A stretch of DNA of 64,000 bases, taken from Citrifermentans bremense R1 (GTDB lineage: Bacteria > Desulfobacterota > Desulfuromonadia > Geobacterales > Geobacteraceae). This document shows, piece after piece, positions 57,902 to 64,000 of this stretch. The first letter of the stretch is position 1. Each line of letters opens with the position of its first letter. The translations under genes were made by a program, and so were the position numbers. Below the pieces are notes generated by a model. The model was not told the DNA's origin. It worked only from the letters and a program-made list of their open reading frames with translations, and did not search any database. The stretch is taken from the NCBI RefSeq assembly GCF_000426865.1, contig NZ_AUGE01000005.1, forward strand, positions 248,001 to 312,000. Direction: 5' to 3'.

Positions 57902-58891
57902 TTATTCAGCTACTTTCAAAACTATCTTTCCGAAATGCTTGTCTTGTTCCATCATCCGGTGCGCTTCGACCACCTGATCGATGGGGAACGCCTTCTCGAT
58001 AATCGGCACGATGGTGCGGTCGGCGAACTTCGGCATGGCGCGGCGCACGAATTCGGCCGCTATCTCCCCCTTTTCGGAGACCGGACGCGAACGGAGCACG
58101 CTGCCGATGATCTGCTGGCGCTTCACCATCATGAGGGCCAGGTTCAGCTCGGCCTTGATGCCGGAGATGACCCCGATGATGACGAGCCTCCCCTTGTACC
58201 CCAGGGAGTTCATGTTGGGCGCCAGGTACTTGGCGCCGACGTGGTCCAGGATGACGTCGACACCCTTTTTGTTGGTGAACTCCTTGACCGCCTCGGAGAA
58301 GTCAGGGGTCTCCTTGAAGTTGATCACCAGGTCGGCCCCCAACTGCTTCACGCGCTCCAGCTTCTCGGGGGAAGCGGTGACGATCAGCTTGGACTTCGGC
58401 GCCAGGGCCTTGCAGAGCTGGATGGCAGCGGTGTTAACCCCGCCGCCGCCGCCGTGCAGGATCGCGGTCTCGCCGTCCTTGAGCCCGCCTATCATGAAGA
58501 CGTTGAGGAAAGCGGTGATGTAGGACTCGCAGATGCAGGCCGCCTCCTCGAAGCTCACCGTCTCGGGGATCGGCATCAGGTGGCAGGCGTAGGCGACTGC
58601 GTACTCGGCATAACCGCCGCCCCCCACAAGCGACACCACGCGGTCGCCTTTCTTCCAGCCGCTTACGCCCGGTCCAAGCTCCTCGATGACGCCCGCGACC
58701 TCTAACCCGAGGATTTCGGAATCGCCCGGCGGGGGGGGATATTTCCCTTCGCGCTGCACCAGGTCAGGGCGGTTGATGGAGGTGGCATAGACCTTGACCA
58801 GCACCTCCCCTTCCTTGGGGACCGGCCTGTCCACTTCACCCAGCTTCAGAACCTCGACACCGCCAAAACCCTCCATCAGCACAGCTTTCAT
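57902..58891 (-). CDS. NAD(P)H:quinone oxidoreductase (QOR/PIG3 family)
   Basis: A 329-residue zinc-free medium-chain dehydrogenase. The catalytic domain (1-125, INRPDLVQREGKYPPPPGDS) and the nucleotide-binding domain with HGGGGGVNTAAIQLCKALAP are present; the zinc ligands of alcohol dehydrogenases are lacking. The quinone-oxidoreductase/PIG3 type reduces small quinones with NADPH. It starts after GGAGGG at 58891 and lies upstream of the MarC-like gene with the repeat cluster between. Physiological substrate unknown. Confidence 0.9.
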   Translation of the reverse strand: MKAVLMEGFGGVEVLKLGEVDRPVPKEGEVLVKVYATSINRPDLVQREGKYPPPPGDSEILGLEVAGVIEELGPGVSGWKKGDRVVSLVGGGGYAEYAVAYACHLMPIPETVSFEEAACICESYITAFLNVFMIGGLKDGETAILHGGGGGVNTAAIQLCKALAPKSKLIVTASPEKLERVKQLGADLVINFKETPDFSEAVKEFTNKKGVDVILDHVGAKYLAPNMNSLGYKGRLVIIGVISGIKAELNLALMMVKRQQIIGSVLRSRPVSEKGEIAAEFVRRAMPKFADRTIVPIIEKAFPIDQVVEAHRMMEQDKHFGKIVLKVAE

Positions 58892-58994
58892 GGTTTCCCT
58901 CCAGAAAAATTAAATTGATAGCGTATACAGGCGCACACTATCTCAAAAACAGGCGCAATTGATCAACCGGAATTTTGTCGATGGAGGGAAAAAA

Positions 58995-59354
58995 TCAGCG
59001 GAATTTGACCGCGACTCCCTTAGCCGTCATCTCGCTGACCGGGTAGAAGATGTAGGTGTCCATCTCCACGGTTACCTCGGGGAGGATGACGGCGTCGGCC
59101 CCGATCTTCTGGGCCTCGGCGCGCAGGGCGTCGTAAGCCCAGCTGTAGTCGGCGGGGGTCAGGTCGGCACGGGAGCCGTAGCGGGAGCGGCGTACCTGGA
59201 TGTTGCCGACCTTGTAGTAGGGGCGCAAGAGCTCGTCCTGGGTGAGCACCGGCGGGGCGTTGACCACGTTGAGTCTCGCAGTCGCGCATCCGCCGAAAAC
59301 GACGGCGCACAGAAGCAGGAATACCGGCAACACTCTTTGCAAACAACCTCCCAT
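58995..59354 (-). CDS. Lipoprotein of unknown function
   Basis: A 119-residue protein with a lipoprotein signal (about 1-24, VLPVFLLLCAVVFGGC lipobox with the Cys) and a small domain containing YDALRAEAQKIGADAVILPE and FYPVSEMTAKGVAVKF, which resembles the periplasmic DUF4156/YbjQ-like folds. No active site is evident. The ATG at 59352-59354 has GAGAGGTG upstream. Divergent from yebC. Confidence 0.8.
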   Translation of the reverse strand: MGGCLQRVLPVFLLLCAVVFGGCATARLNVVNAPPVLTQDELLRPYYKVGNIQVRRSRYGSRADLTPADYSWAYDALRAEAQKIGADAVILPEVTVEMDTYIFYPVSEMTAKGVAVKFR

Positions 59355-59507
59355 ACAAATCACCTCTCTCGGCAGTCAGCGCTGCGCCCCGTACGGTCAT
59401 AAATCGGGTGACAGTTTAACTGTCATTTTCCCACTTTACAACCGTCTTTTGGCCATGATAGTATTTCGCGTTTCAATCACCAAACTGATTCGGAAAGGAA
59501 GCAGCTT

Positions 59508-60251
59508 ATGTCAGGACATAATAAATGGAGCACCATCAAACACAAGAAAGGCGCCGCCGATGCCAAGCGGGGCAAAGTATTCACCAAGATAATCAAGGAA
59601 ATCACCGTTGCCGCGAAACTCGGCGGCGGGGACCCTGACGGCAACCCGCGCCTTAGAACCGCTATAGATAAGGCAAAAGGCGAGAACATGCCGAAAGACA
59701 ACGTCGAGCGCGCCATCAAGAAAGGCGTCGGCGGCCTGGAAGGGACCACCTACGAAGAGACCACCTACGAGGGTTACGGCCCCGGCGGCACCGCGGTTCT
59801 GGTCGAGGTCATGACCGACAACCGCAACCGCACCGTCTCCGATGTGAGGAGCATATTCACCAAGTGCAACGGCAACATGGGTGAGTCCGGCTGTGTTTCC
59901 TGGCTTTTCGACAAGAAGGGATTGCTGGTTTTCCCGAAGAGCATCGACTTCGACAAGCTCTTCGAAGCCTCCATCGAGGCGGGCGCCGACGACGTGACCG
60001 ATGAAGACGAGCAGTACGAAGTGCTGACCGACCCGGCCGCGTTCCACCAGGTGAAGACGGCCCTGGAGGGAGCAGGCTTCAAGGCCGAGTCCGCCGAGAT
60101 CACCATGATCCCGCAGACCATGGTGAAGCTTGAAGGGAAGAACGCGGAGAACATGCTGAAGCTGATGGACCGTATGGAAGACAACGACGACGTCCAGAAC
60201 GTCTACGCCAACTTCGACATCTCCGAAGAAGAGATGGAAAAGATGATGTAG
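59508..60251 (+). CDS. yebC: YebC/PmpR-family protein
   Basis: A 247-residue cytosolic protein with the family opening [40 protein letters not shown] and [14 protein letters not shown]. Long viewed as transcription regulators (PmpR), these proteins are now tied also to translation of proline-rich stretches (TACO1 type). It is upstream of ruvCAB, the usual order, but a strong terminator lies between. The ribosome site is AAGGAAG. Confidence 0.94.
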   Translation: MSGHNKWSTIKHKKGAADAKRGKVFTKIIKEITVAAKLGGGDPDGNPRLRTAIDKAKGENMPKDNVERAIKKGVGGLEGTTYEETTYEGYGPGGTAVLVEVMTDNRNRTVSDVRSIFTKCNGNMGESGCVSWLFDKKGLLVFPKSIDFDKLFEASIEAGADDVTDEDEQYEVLTDPAAFHQVKTALEGAGFKAESAEITMIPQTMVKLEGKNAENMLKLMDRMEDNDDVQNVYANFDISEEEMEKMM

Positions 60252-60279
60252 CAAAGGCAGGGTCTTTTGTGGTACTAAG

Positions 60280-60309
60280 AGCGCGGGCTTGTCTCCGCGC
60301 TTTTTTTTT
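60280..60309 (+). terminator. Terminator between yebC and ruvC
   Basis: AGCGCGG (60280-60286) pairs with CCGCGCT (60295-60301) around GCTTGTCT, followed by a run of nine T. So ruvC needs either read-through or a promoter after it. Confidence 0.88.
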
Positions 60310-60326
60310 AACTTTCAGGATTCAAC

Positions 60327-60821
60327 ATGATCATTCTCGGCATCGACCCAGGCTCCCGCAAGACCGGCTACGGCATCATCTCCAAACAGGGAAACCGCCT
60401 GATTCACGTCGACAACGGCGCCATCTTCACCCAGAGCGCCAAAGACTTCCCCGAGAGGCTGGAGAAGATCTTCACCGGGCTCTCCGAGATCATCGCGCAG
60501 TACCGCCCCGAGGTGGTCGCGGTGGAGGACGTGTTCCTGGCGAAGAACGCCCAGAGCGCCTTGAAGCTCGGGCAGGCCCGCGGCGCGGCCATCGTCGCCG
60601 CGGTGAACGTCGGCCTCCCGGTCCACGAGTACACGGCGATGCAGGTGAAGCAGGCGGTGGTCGGCACCGGTCGCGCCGAAAAGGCGCAGGTGCAGCAGAT
60701 GATCAAGGCGCTTTTGAACCTGCCGGAGGTGGCCCAGGAAGACGCCTCCGACGCCCTGGCGGTAGCCATCTGCCACGCCCACTCCGCAGGCATCAACACC
60801 CTTTTGAAAAGCGTCAGGTAG
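60327..60821 (+). CDS. ruvC: Holliday junction resolvase RuvC
   Basis: Endonuclease that cuts Holliday junctions. In 164 residues the four metal-binding acids are visible: D7 in [13 protein letters not shown]67 region in VVAVEDVF, and the C-terminal pair in [14 protein letters not shown]. Normal family length. The ATG has a modest CAGGA site. It is followed by ruvA after a heptamer-repeat gap. Confidence 0.95.
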   Translation: MIILGIDPGSRKTGYGIISKQGNRLIHVDNGAIFTQSAKDFPERLEKIFTGLSEIIAQYRPEVVAVEDVFLAKNAQSALKLGQARGAAIVAAVNVGLPVHEYTAMQVKQAVVGTGRAEKAQVQQMIKALLNLPEVAQEDASDALAVAICHAHSAGINTLLKSVR

Positions 60822-60840
60822 CCACTAATGTTTCTTCACC

Positions 60841-60870
60841 GTCAATTGTCAATTGTCCATTGTCAATTGG
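60841..60870. repeat. TGTCAAT heptamer repeats before ruvA
   Basis: TCAATTG units at a seven-base period (gtcaattgtcaattgtccat, then tgtcaattgg). Further clusters are at 62606-62622, 62761-62791, 63499-63546 and 63674-63747. Just after it AGGAG is the ribosome site of ruvA. Confidence 0.8.
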
Positions 60871-60886
60871 TTCAGGAGAGTTTTTT

Positions 60887-61486
60887 ATGATCGCGCTCCT
60901 TACCGGAAAGCTTGCCTACAAGTCCCCCGAGTTCATCATCCTGGACGTCAACGGCGTGGGATACCAGGTGCACATCCCCTTCTCCACCTACTACACCCTC
61001 CCCGCCGAAGGGGGCGCGCTGTCGCTGCAGATCCACACCTCGGTGAAGGAAGACGCCATCAACCTGTACGGTTTCCGGACCCAACAGGAGAAGGAACTGT
61101 TCCAGCTCCTGATCGGCGTCTCGGGTGTCGGGCCGAAGCTCGCCACCGGCATACTTTCCAACAGCGAGCCTTCCGAGCTCGCCGACTCGCTCGTCAACGG
61201 CAACCTGGCCCGACTCTCCGCCATTCCCGGCATCGGCAAGAAAACAGCGGAGCGACTGGTGCTGGAACTCAAGGAAAAGATGAAGAAGCTGGGCCTCGCG
61301 CAGCCGCAGGCAGGCGGCACCACCGCTCCGGCCAAACAGGAGATCAGGGACGACGTGCTCTCCGCGCTCATCAACCTGGGGTACAAGGAGGCCGTGGTGC
61401 AAAAGGCACTGGCAGAGTTGAAGGTCACGGAGGACGCGACCGTCGAACTCGTGCTCAAGCAGGCGCTGAAGATACTGATGAAGTAG
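60887..61486 (+). CDS. ruvA: Holliday junction DNA helicase subunit RuvA
   Basis: Tetrameric junction-binding protein that recruits RuvB. The 199 residues show domain I (MIALLTGKLAYKSPEFIILD), the helix-hairpin-helix pair (LLIGVSGVGPKLATGILSNS, LSAIPGIGKKTAERLVLELK) and a C-terminal RuvB-binding helix domain (about 150-199). ATG at 60887 with AGGAG eight bases upstream; the preceding frame from 60269 is not its extension. Overlong spacing to ruvC is due to heptamer repeats. Confidence 0.95.
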   Translation: MIALLTGKLAYKSPEFIILDVNGVGYQVHIPFSTYYTLPAEGGALSLQIHTSVKEDAINLYGFRTQQEKELFQLLIGVSGVGPKLATGILSNSEPSELADSLVNGNLARLSAIPGIGKKTAERLVLELKEKMKKLGLAQPQAGGTTAPAKQEIRDDVLSALINLGYKEAVVQKALAELKVTEDATVELVLKQALKILMK

Positions 61487-61590
61487 GCGACGCAGCAGGC
61501 GTATCCCTCCGGCATCCCCCTTGACCTTTATCTCCAACTGTTATAATTTGGCCCCTTGCATTTTGCAGAATTGCCGCAGCAAGGAGAGCC

Positions 61591-62604
61591 ATGACCCGCC
61601 TTATCAGCGCAGATAAATCAGAAGACGACCTCCTTGAGGCGTCGCTGCGCCCGCGGGCGCTCTCCGACTACGTGGGGCAGGAAAAGGCCAAAGGAAACCT
61701 GGGACTTTTCATCGACGCCGCACGCGGCAGAGGCGAGGCGCTGGACCACGTGCTTCTGTACGGCCCGCCGGGACTCGGCAAGACCACGCTGGCCAACATC
61801 ATCGCCTGCGAGATGGGGGTCAACATCAAGTCCACCTCCGGCCCTGTGATCGAGCGCCCCGGCGACTTAGCAGCCATCCTCACCAACCTGGAAGCGCACG
61901 ACGTCCTCTTCATCGACGAGATCCACCGCCTCTCGCACGTGGTGGAGGAGATCCTCTACCCGGCCATGGAGGACTTCCAGCTCGACATCATCATCGGCCA
62001 GGGGCCGAGCGCCCGCACCATCAAGCTCGACCTCCCGAAGTTCACCCTGGTCGGCGCCACCACCCGGGCCGGTCTTCTTTCCTCACCCTTGAGAGACCGC
62101 TTCGGCGTCATCTCGCGCCTGGAGTTCTACACCCACGAGGAACTCGCCTTCATCATCACCCGTTCCGCCCGCATCTTCGGGATGGCCATAGCGCCCGAAG
62201 GGGCCATGGAGCTTGCGCGGCGCAGCCGGGGAACCCCGAGGATCGCGAACCGCCTGCTGCGCCGCGTGCGCGACTTCGCCCAGGTCCGCGCCGACGGCGT
62301 GATCACCCGTAGCGTAGCCGACCAGGCGCTGGCGCTTTTAGAGATAGACGACATGGGGTTCGACATGATGGACCGCGCCATCCTGCTCACCATCATCGAC
62401 AAGTTCGGTGGCGGTCCGGTAGGGCTCGACACCATAGCCGCCGCCATCAGCGAGGAAAGCGACACCATCGAGGACGTGTACGAGCCGTTCCTGATCCAGA
62501 ACGGGTTCCTGAACCGCACCCCCAGGGGGCGGGTTGCCACCGCCGCGGCCTACAGCCACTTCGGCAGGATCGCGCCCGAGCCGCCGCAGGGCAAACTCTT
62601 CTAA
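61591..62604 (+). CDS. ruvB: Holliday junction branch-migration ATPase RuvB
   Basis: AAA+ motor of the RuvAB branch-migration complex. Walker [10 protein letters not shown] near residue 55, Walker [10 protein letters not shown], sensor 1 LVGATTRAG, arginine finger in RDRFG, and a C-terminal winged helix ending [13 protein letters not shown]. Length 337 is normal. AAGGAGAG lies seven bases before the ATG. Confidence 0.96.
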   Translation: MTRLISADKSEDDLLEASLRPRALSDYVGQEKAKGNLGLFIDAARGRGEALDHVLLYGPPGLGKTTLANIIACEMGVNIKSTSGPVIERPGDLAAILTNLEAHDVLFIDEIHRLSHVVEEILYPAMEDFQLDIIIGQGPSARTIKLDLPKFTLVGATTRAGLLSSPLRDRFGVISRLEFYTHEELAFIITRSARIFGMAIAPEGAMELARRSRGTPRIANRLLRRVRDFAQVRADGVITRSVADQALALLEIDDMGFDMMDRAILLTIIDKFGGGPVGLDTIAAAISEESDTIEDVYEPFLIQNGFLNRTPRGRVATAAAYSHFGRIAPEPPQGKLF

Positions 62605-62605
62605 G

Positions 62606-62622
62606 CCAATTGACAATTGACC
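62606..62622. repeat. CAATTGACAATTG heptamer repeats after ruvB
   Basis: CCAATTGACAATTGACC directly after the ruvB stop, part of the heptamer family of this region. Confidence 0.7.
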
Positions 62623-62643
62623 ATGGCAGAGCTTTGTTTGCTT

Positions 62644-62751
62644 TTCTACTCATTACATCAATACCGGCACTGCTTGACCTGACAGCGGGTCACGGCCTGT
62701 TCTACTTCATTGCAGAAATACTGGCACAGCACTTGACCTGACAGCGGGTTC
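62644..62751. repeat. Tandem imperfect repeat of about 55 bases
   Basis: Two copies, 62644-62692 and 62700-62751, share TTCTACT, CATTNCA, TACYGGCAC and the exact CTTGACCTGACAGCGGGT. Nothing coding. They lie between ruvB and the DnaA-like gene. Confidence 0.7.
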
Positions 62752-62760
62752 GCTTTTCGT

Positions 62761-62791
62761 TGTCAATTGTCAATTGTCAATTGTCAATTGG
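62761..62791. repeat. TGTCAAT heptamer array before the DnaA-like gene
   Basis: Four exact tandem units of TGTCAAT, preceded by CTTTTCGT, a flank that recurs at 63667-63674 ahead of another cluster. It leaves the DnaA-like gene without a clear ribosome site. Confidence 0.85.
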
Positions 62792-62801
62792 TGTTAGCCT
62801 T

Positions 62802-63506
62802 ATGCAGCTTATCTTTGATTTCCCGGTGGTGCCGCGCTTTGGCTTTGAGAACTTCGTGGTCTGCGGCGGCAACAAGACTGCCTACCAGTTCGCGAAGAAG
62901 CTGGTCGAGGACCCGACGGAAAACCTGCTCTACATCTACGGCCCGGAAGGCTCGGGCAAAACCCACCTTTTGACCGCCCTCTCCAATTCCATCGACGGCA
63001 GGTACTTTTCCTTCCGCGATGCCGGCTCGCTATACGGCGCCAGCGTCGGCAGCGAAGGCCCTTCCTGGCTGGCCGAGCACTTCCAGGATGCGGCCGCGCT
63101 GGTACTGGACGATCTGCATCTCCTCCCCAACCTGCAGGAAGTGCGGGTCGAGCTTTGGGAACTCTTCAACGCCTTCTACAGTTCCGGCCGCAAAATTGCC
63201 ATCTCCGGCCTTATGCCCCCCAAAGAGCTGCCGCACCTGGACGGGCACCTGACCAGCCGCCTGCTCTGGGGACTTGTGGCGCGGATGGATGTCTCCGACG
63301 ACGAGTCCAGGAGGATGATCCTGAAAAAGCTGGCCGAGGACCGGCAGATGGCACTTCCCGACGACGTCATAGACGAGATGCTCTTGAGGGTGAGGCGGGA
63401 CATCCCGTCGCTCGTGTACGCCCTGGAGAACATCAACCGCTACGCCATCTCGACCAAGAGAAAGGTGAGCCTCAGGCTGGCGAAAGAATCTTTTAGAGGC
63501 AATTGA
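62802..63506 (+). CDS. DnaA-like AAA+ protein without DNA-binding domain (HdaA type)
   Basis: A 234-residue AAA+ protein: LLYIYGPEGSGKTHLLTALS (Walker A), AALVLDDLHLLPNL (Walker B), SRLLWGLVARMD and a lid domain. It lacks DnaA domain IV, so like Hda/DnaA-homologue proteins it may act with the replication initiator or DNA clamp; its opening QLIFDF resembles the clamp-binding QL..F of Hda. The ATG at 62802 follows a heptamer array without an obvious ribosome site. Stop codon TGA is part of AATTGA within the next repeat. Confidence 0.85.
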   Translation: MQLIFDFPVVPRFGFENFVVCGGNKTAYQFAKKLVEDPTENLLYIYGPEGSGKTHLLTALSNSIDGRYFSFRDAGSLYGASVGSEGPSWLAEHFQDAAALVLDDLHLLPNLQEVRVELWELFNAFYSSGRKIAISGLMPPKELPHLDGHLTSRLLWGLVARMDVSDDESRRMILKKLAEDRQMALPDDVIDEMLLRVRRDIPSLVYALENINRYAISTKRKVSLRLAKESFRGN

Positions 63507-63546
63507 GAAGCAATTCAGAGTCAATTGACAATTGACAATTGTCAAT
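63499..63546. repeat. CAATTG heptamer cluster after the DnaA-like gene
   Basis: CAATTGAGAAGCAATTCAGA and TCAATTGACAATTGACAATT follow and overlap the stop codon of the DnaA-like gene. Confidence 0.75.
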
Positions 63547-63596
63547 GAAAACCTTTGCTCATTGCTCAATCCCAGACTCATTGCTGCGACACAACA

Positions 63597-63650
63597 AGAA
63601 AGGCTTCTGAACTTCCTCTACCAGAGGTTGTCTCAGAAGCCTTCTTTCGT
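63597..63650. terminator. Bidirectional terminator between the DnaA-like and ABC-F genes
   Basis: GAAAGGCTTCTGA pairs with TCAGAAGCCTTC around an inner CCTCTACCAGAGG hairpin, with CTTTCG after. It lies between convergent genes. Confidence 0.75.
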
Positions 63651-63673
63651 CAGTCAATCGCTGTGCTTTTCGT

Positions 63674-63747
63674 TGTCAATTGTCAATCGTCAATCGTCAA
63701 TTGGTTCTCGCTTCTCGTTGTCAACCGTCAATTGGTTTTCAATTGCC
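63674..63747. repeat. TGTCAAT/CGTCAAT heptamer cluster at the ABC-F gene end
   Basis: TGTCAATTGTCAATCGTCAA and further CGTCAATTGG units; the TGA of the ABC-F gene lies in TCAATTG at 63739-63745. Confidence 0.75.
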
Positions 63748-64000
63748 TTTCTTCGTCTCCAACTCCTCCCACCGCTCGAAGGCCGCGGCAAGTTCGGCTT
63801 CCAGCCTCCCGTAGTTCGCCGTGATGGCGGCGATGCCCCCTTCGACGCTGCCGTAGCAGGAAGGGTCGCCCAACTGCGCCTCGACCTCGGCGAACTCCTG
63901 CTCCAGTTCTGCAATCCTAAGCTCCAGTTTCTCCAGCTCGATACGCTCGGCGTAGGTCAGCCCCTTCTTGGGCTTCTCGTTCCTGGCGGCCTGGGCCGCA
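63739..64000 (-). CDS. ABC-F protein, C-terminal coiled-coil end (partial)
   Basis: The last 86 codons of a gene entering from beyond base 64000: AARNEKPKKGLTYAERIELE, then LEQEFAEVEAQLGDPSCYGS and AAITANYGRLEAELAAAFER. The positively charged linker, then LTYAER.ELE and a coiled coil ending in ERWEELE, is the C-terminal domain of Uup/EttA-like ABC-F proteins. The ABC domains are outside the window. It ends with GGCAATTGA, inside the heptamer family. Confidence 0.75.
   Translation of the reverse strand, partial: AAQAARNEKPKKGLTYAERIELEKLELRIAELEQEFAEVEAQLGDPSCYGSVEGGIAAITANYGRLEAELAAAFERWEELETKKGN

Noticed and set aside
60269-60886. N-terminal extension of RuvA reading through the ruvC region
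   Set aside because: The frame runs antisensically to sense of ruvC codons (frame-shifted shadow); RuvA starts MIALLTGKL at 60887 with a ribosome site.
62731-62746. Sigma-54 promoter in TGGCACAGCACTTGAC
   Set aside because: The -12 box reads TTGA instead of TTGC, and the motif is part of a tandem repeat.
60841-63747. CRISPR or origin iterons in the heptamer clusters
   Set aside because: Seven-base period without spacers, no DnaA-box consensus (TTATNCACA), and position at gene ends; treated as simple repeats.

Overview
The window reads as GC-rich chromosomal DNA of a Geobacteraceae-type Desulfuromonadia bacterium (Geobacter/Citrifermentans/Geomonas-like). This is inferred from gene content seen together: a pheA-tyrA-aroA block, a desulforedoxin-type superoxide reductase, an archaeal-type methionine adenosyltransferase, many sensor kinases and chemoreceptors, and families of dispersed hairpins between genes. 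I see no rRNA, tRNA, CRISPR array, insertion sequence or prophage.

Layout. 1-2675 (minus): aroA (cut by the window edge), tyrA and pheA. 2805-8307 (minus): an unknown membrane protein, then a MacAB/LolCDE-like exporter (adaptor, ATPase, two FtsX-type permeases) interrupted by a repeat-rich gap. 8388-13120: a DUF503 protein, an RdgC-like protein, mnmA, an HDOD protein, a Nudix hydrolase and a broken antitoxin gene. 13189-22542 (minus): a YbhGFSR-like exporter operon (adaptor, two separate ATPases, two ABC-2 permeases) with two histidine kinases placed between ATPases and permeases and translationally coupled to them. 22666-25257 (plus): an ANTAR response regulator, then a strong promoter, a yybP-ykoY (manganese) riboswitch and terminator upstream of htpX and terC. 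25261-31734 (minus): a CorC/HlyC-like protein, cheX, archaeal-type MAT, fxsA, an NtrC-family regulator and an aminotransferase. 31914-37877: metY, a YchJ-like protein, a Dabb protein, a secreted protein, superoxide reductase followed by a decayed copy of its own 3' end, rhlE, and an Arg/Tyr-rich secreted protein. 38094-44204 (plus): a BaeSR-like two-component pair and two closely related chemoreceptors. 44465-48327: a small unknown protein, a CBS/ACT protein, metF, and an ABC-F ATPase with an attenuator-like leader. 48495-56382 (minus): a surface-sugar cluster (family 2 glycosyltransferase, NDP-hexose 2,3-dehydratase, DegT aminotransferase, methyltransferase, TPR-bearing membrane glycosyltransferase, B12-binding radical SAM protein). 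57133-59354 (minus): MarC-like protein, quinone oxidoreductase, lipoprotein. 59508-63506 (plus): yebC, ruvC, ruvA, ruvB and a DnaA-like AAA protein among heptamer repeats; the C-terminal end of an ABC-F protein closes the window.

The strongest leads are RNA-level and operon-level: the manganese riboswitch whose terminator competes with aptamer helix P1, the short-uORF/terminator leader of the ABC-F gene, the kinase pair embedded in an exporter operon, and the deoxysugar cluster. Several dispersed hairpin families and small decay scars (antitoxin, superoxide reductase) are also visible. Everything was read by eye; no database search or folding was run.
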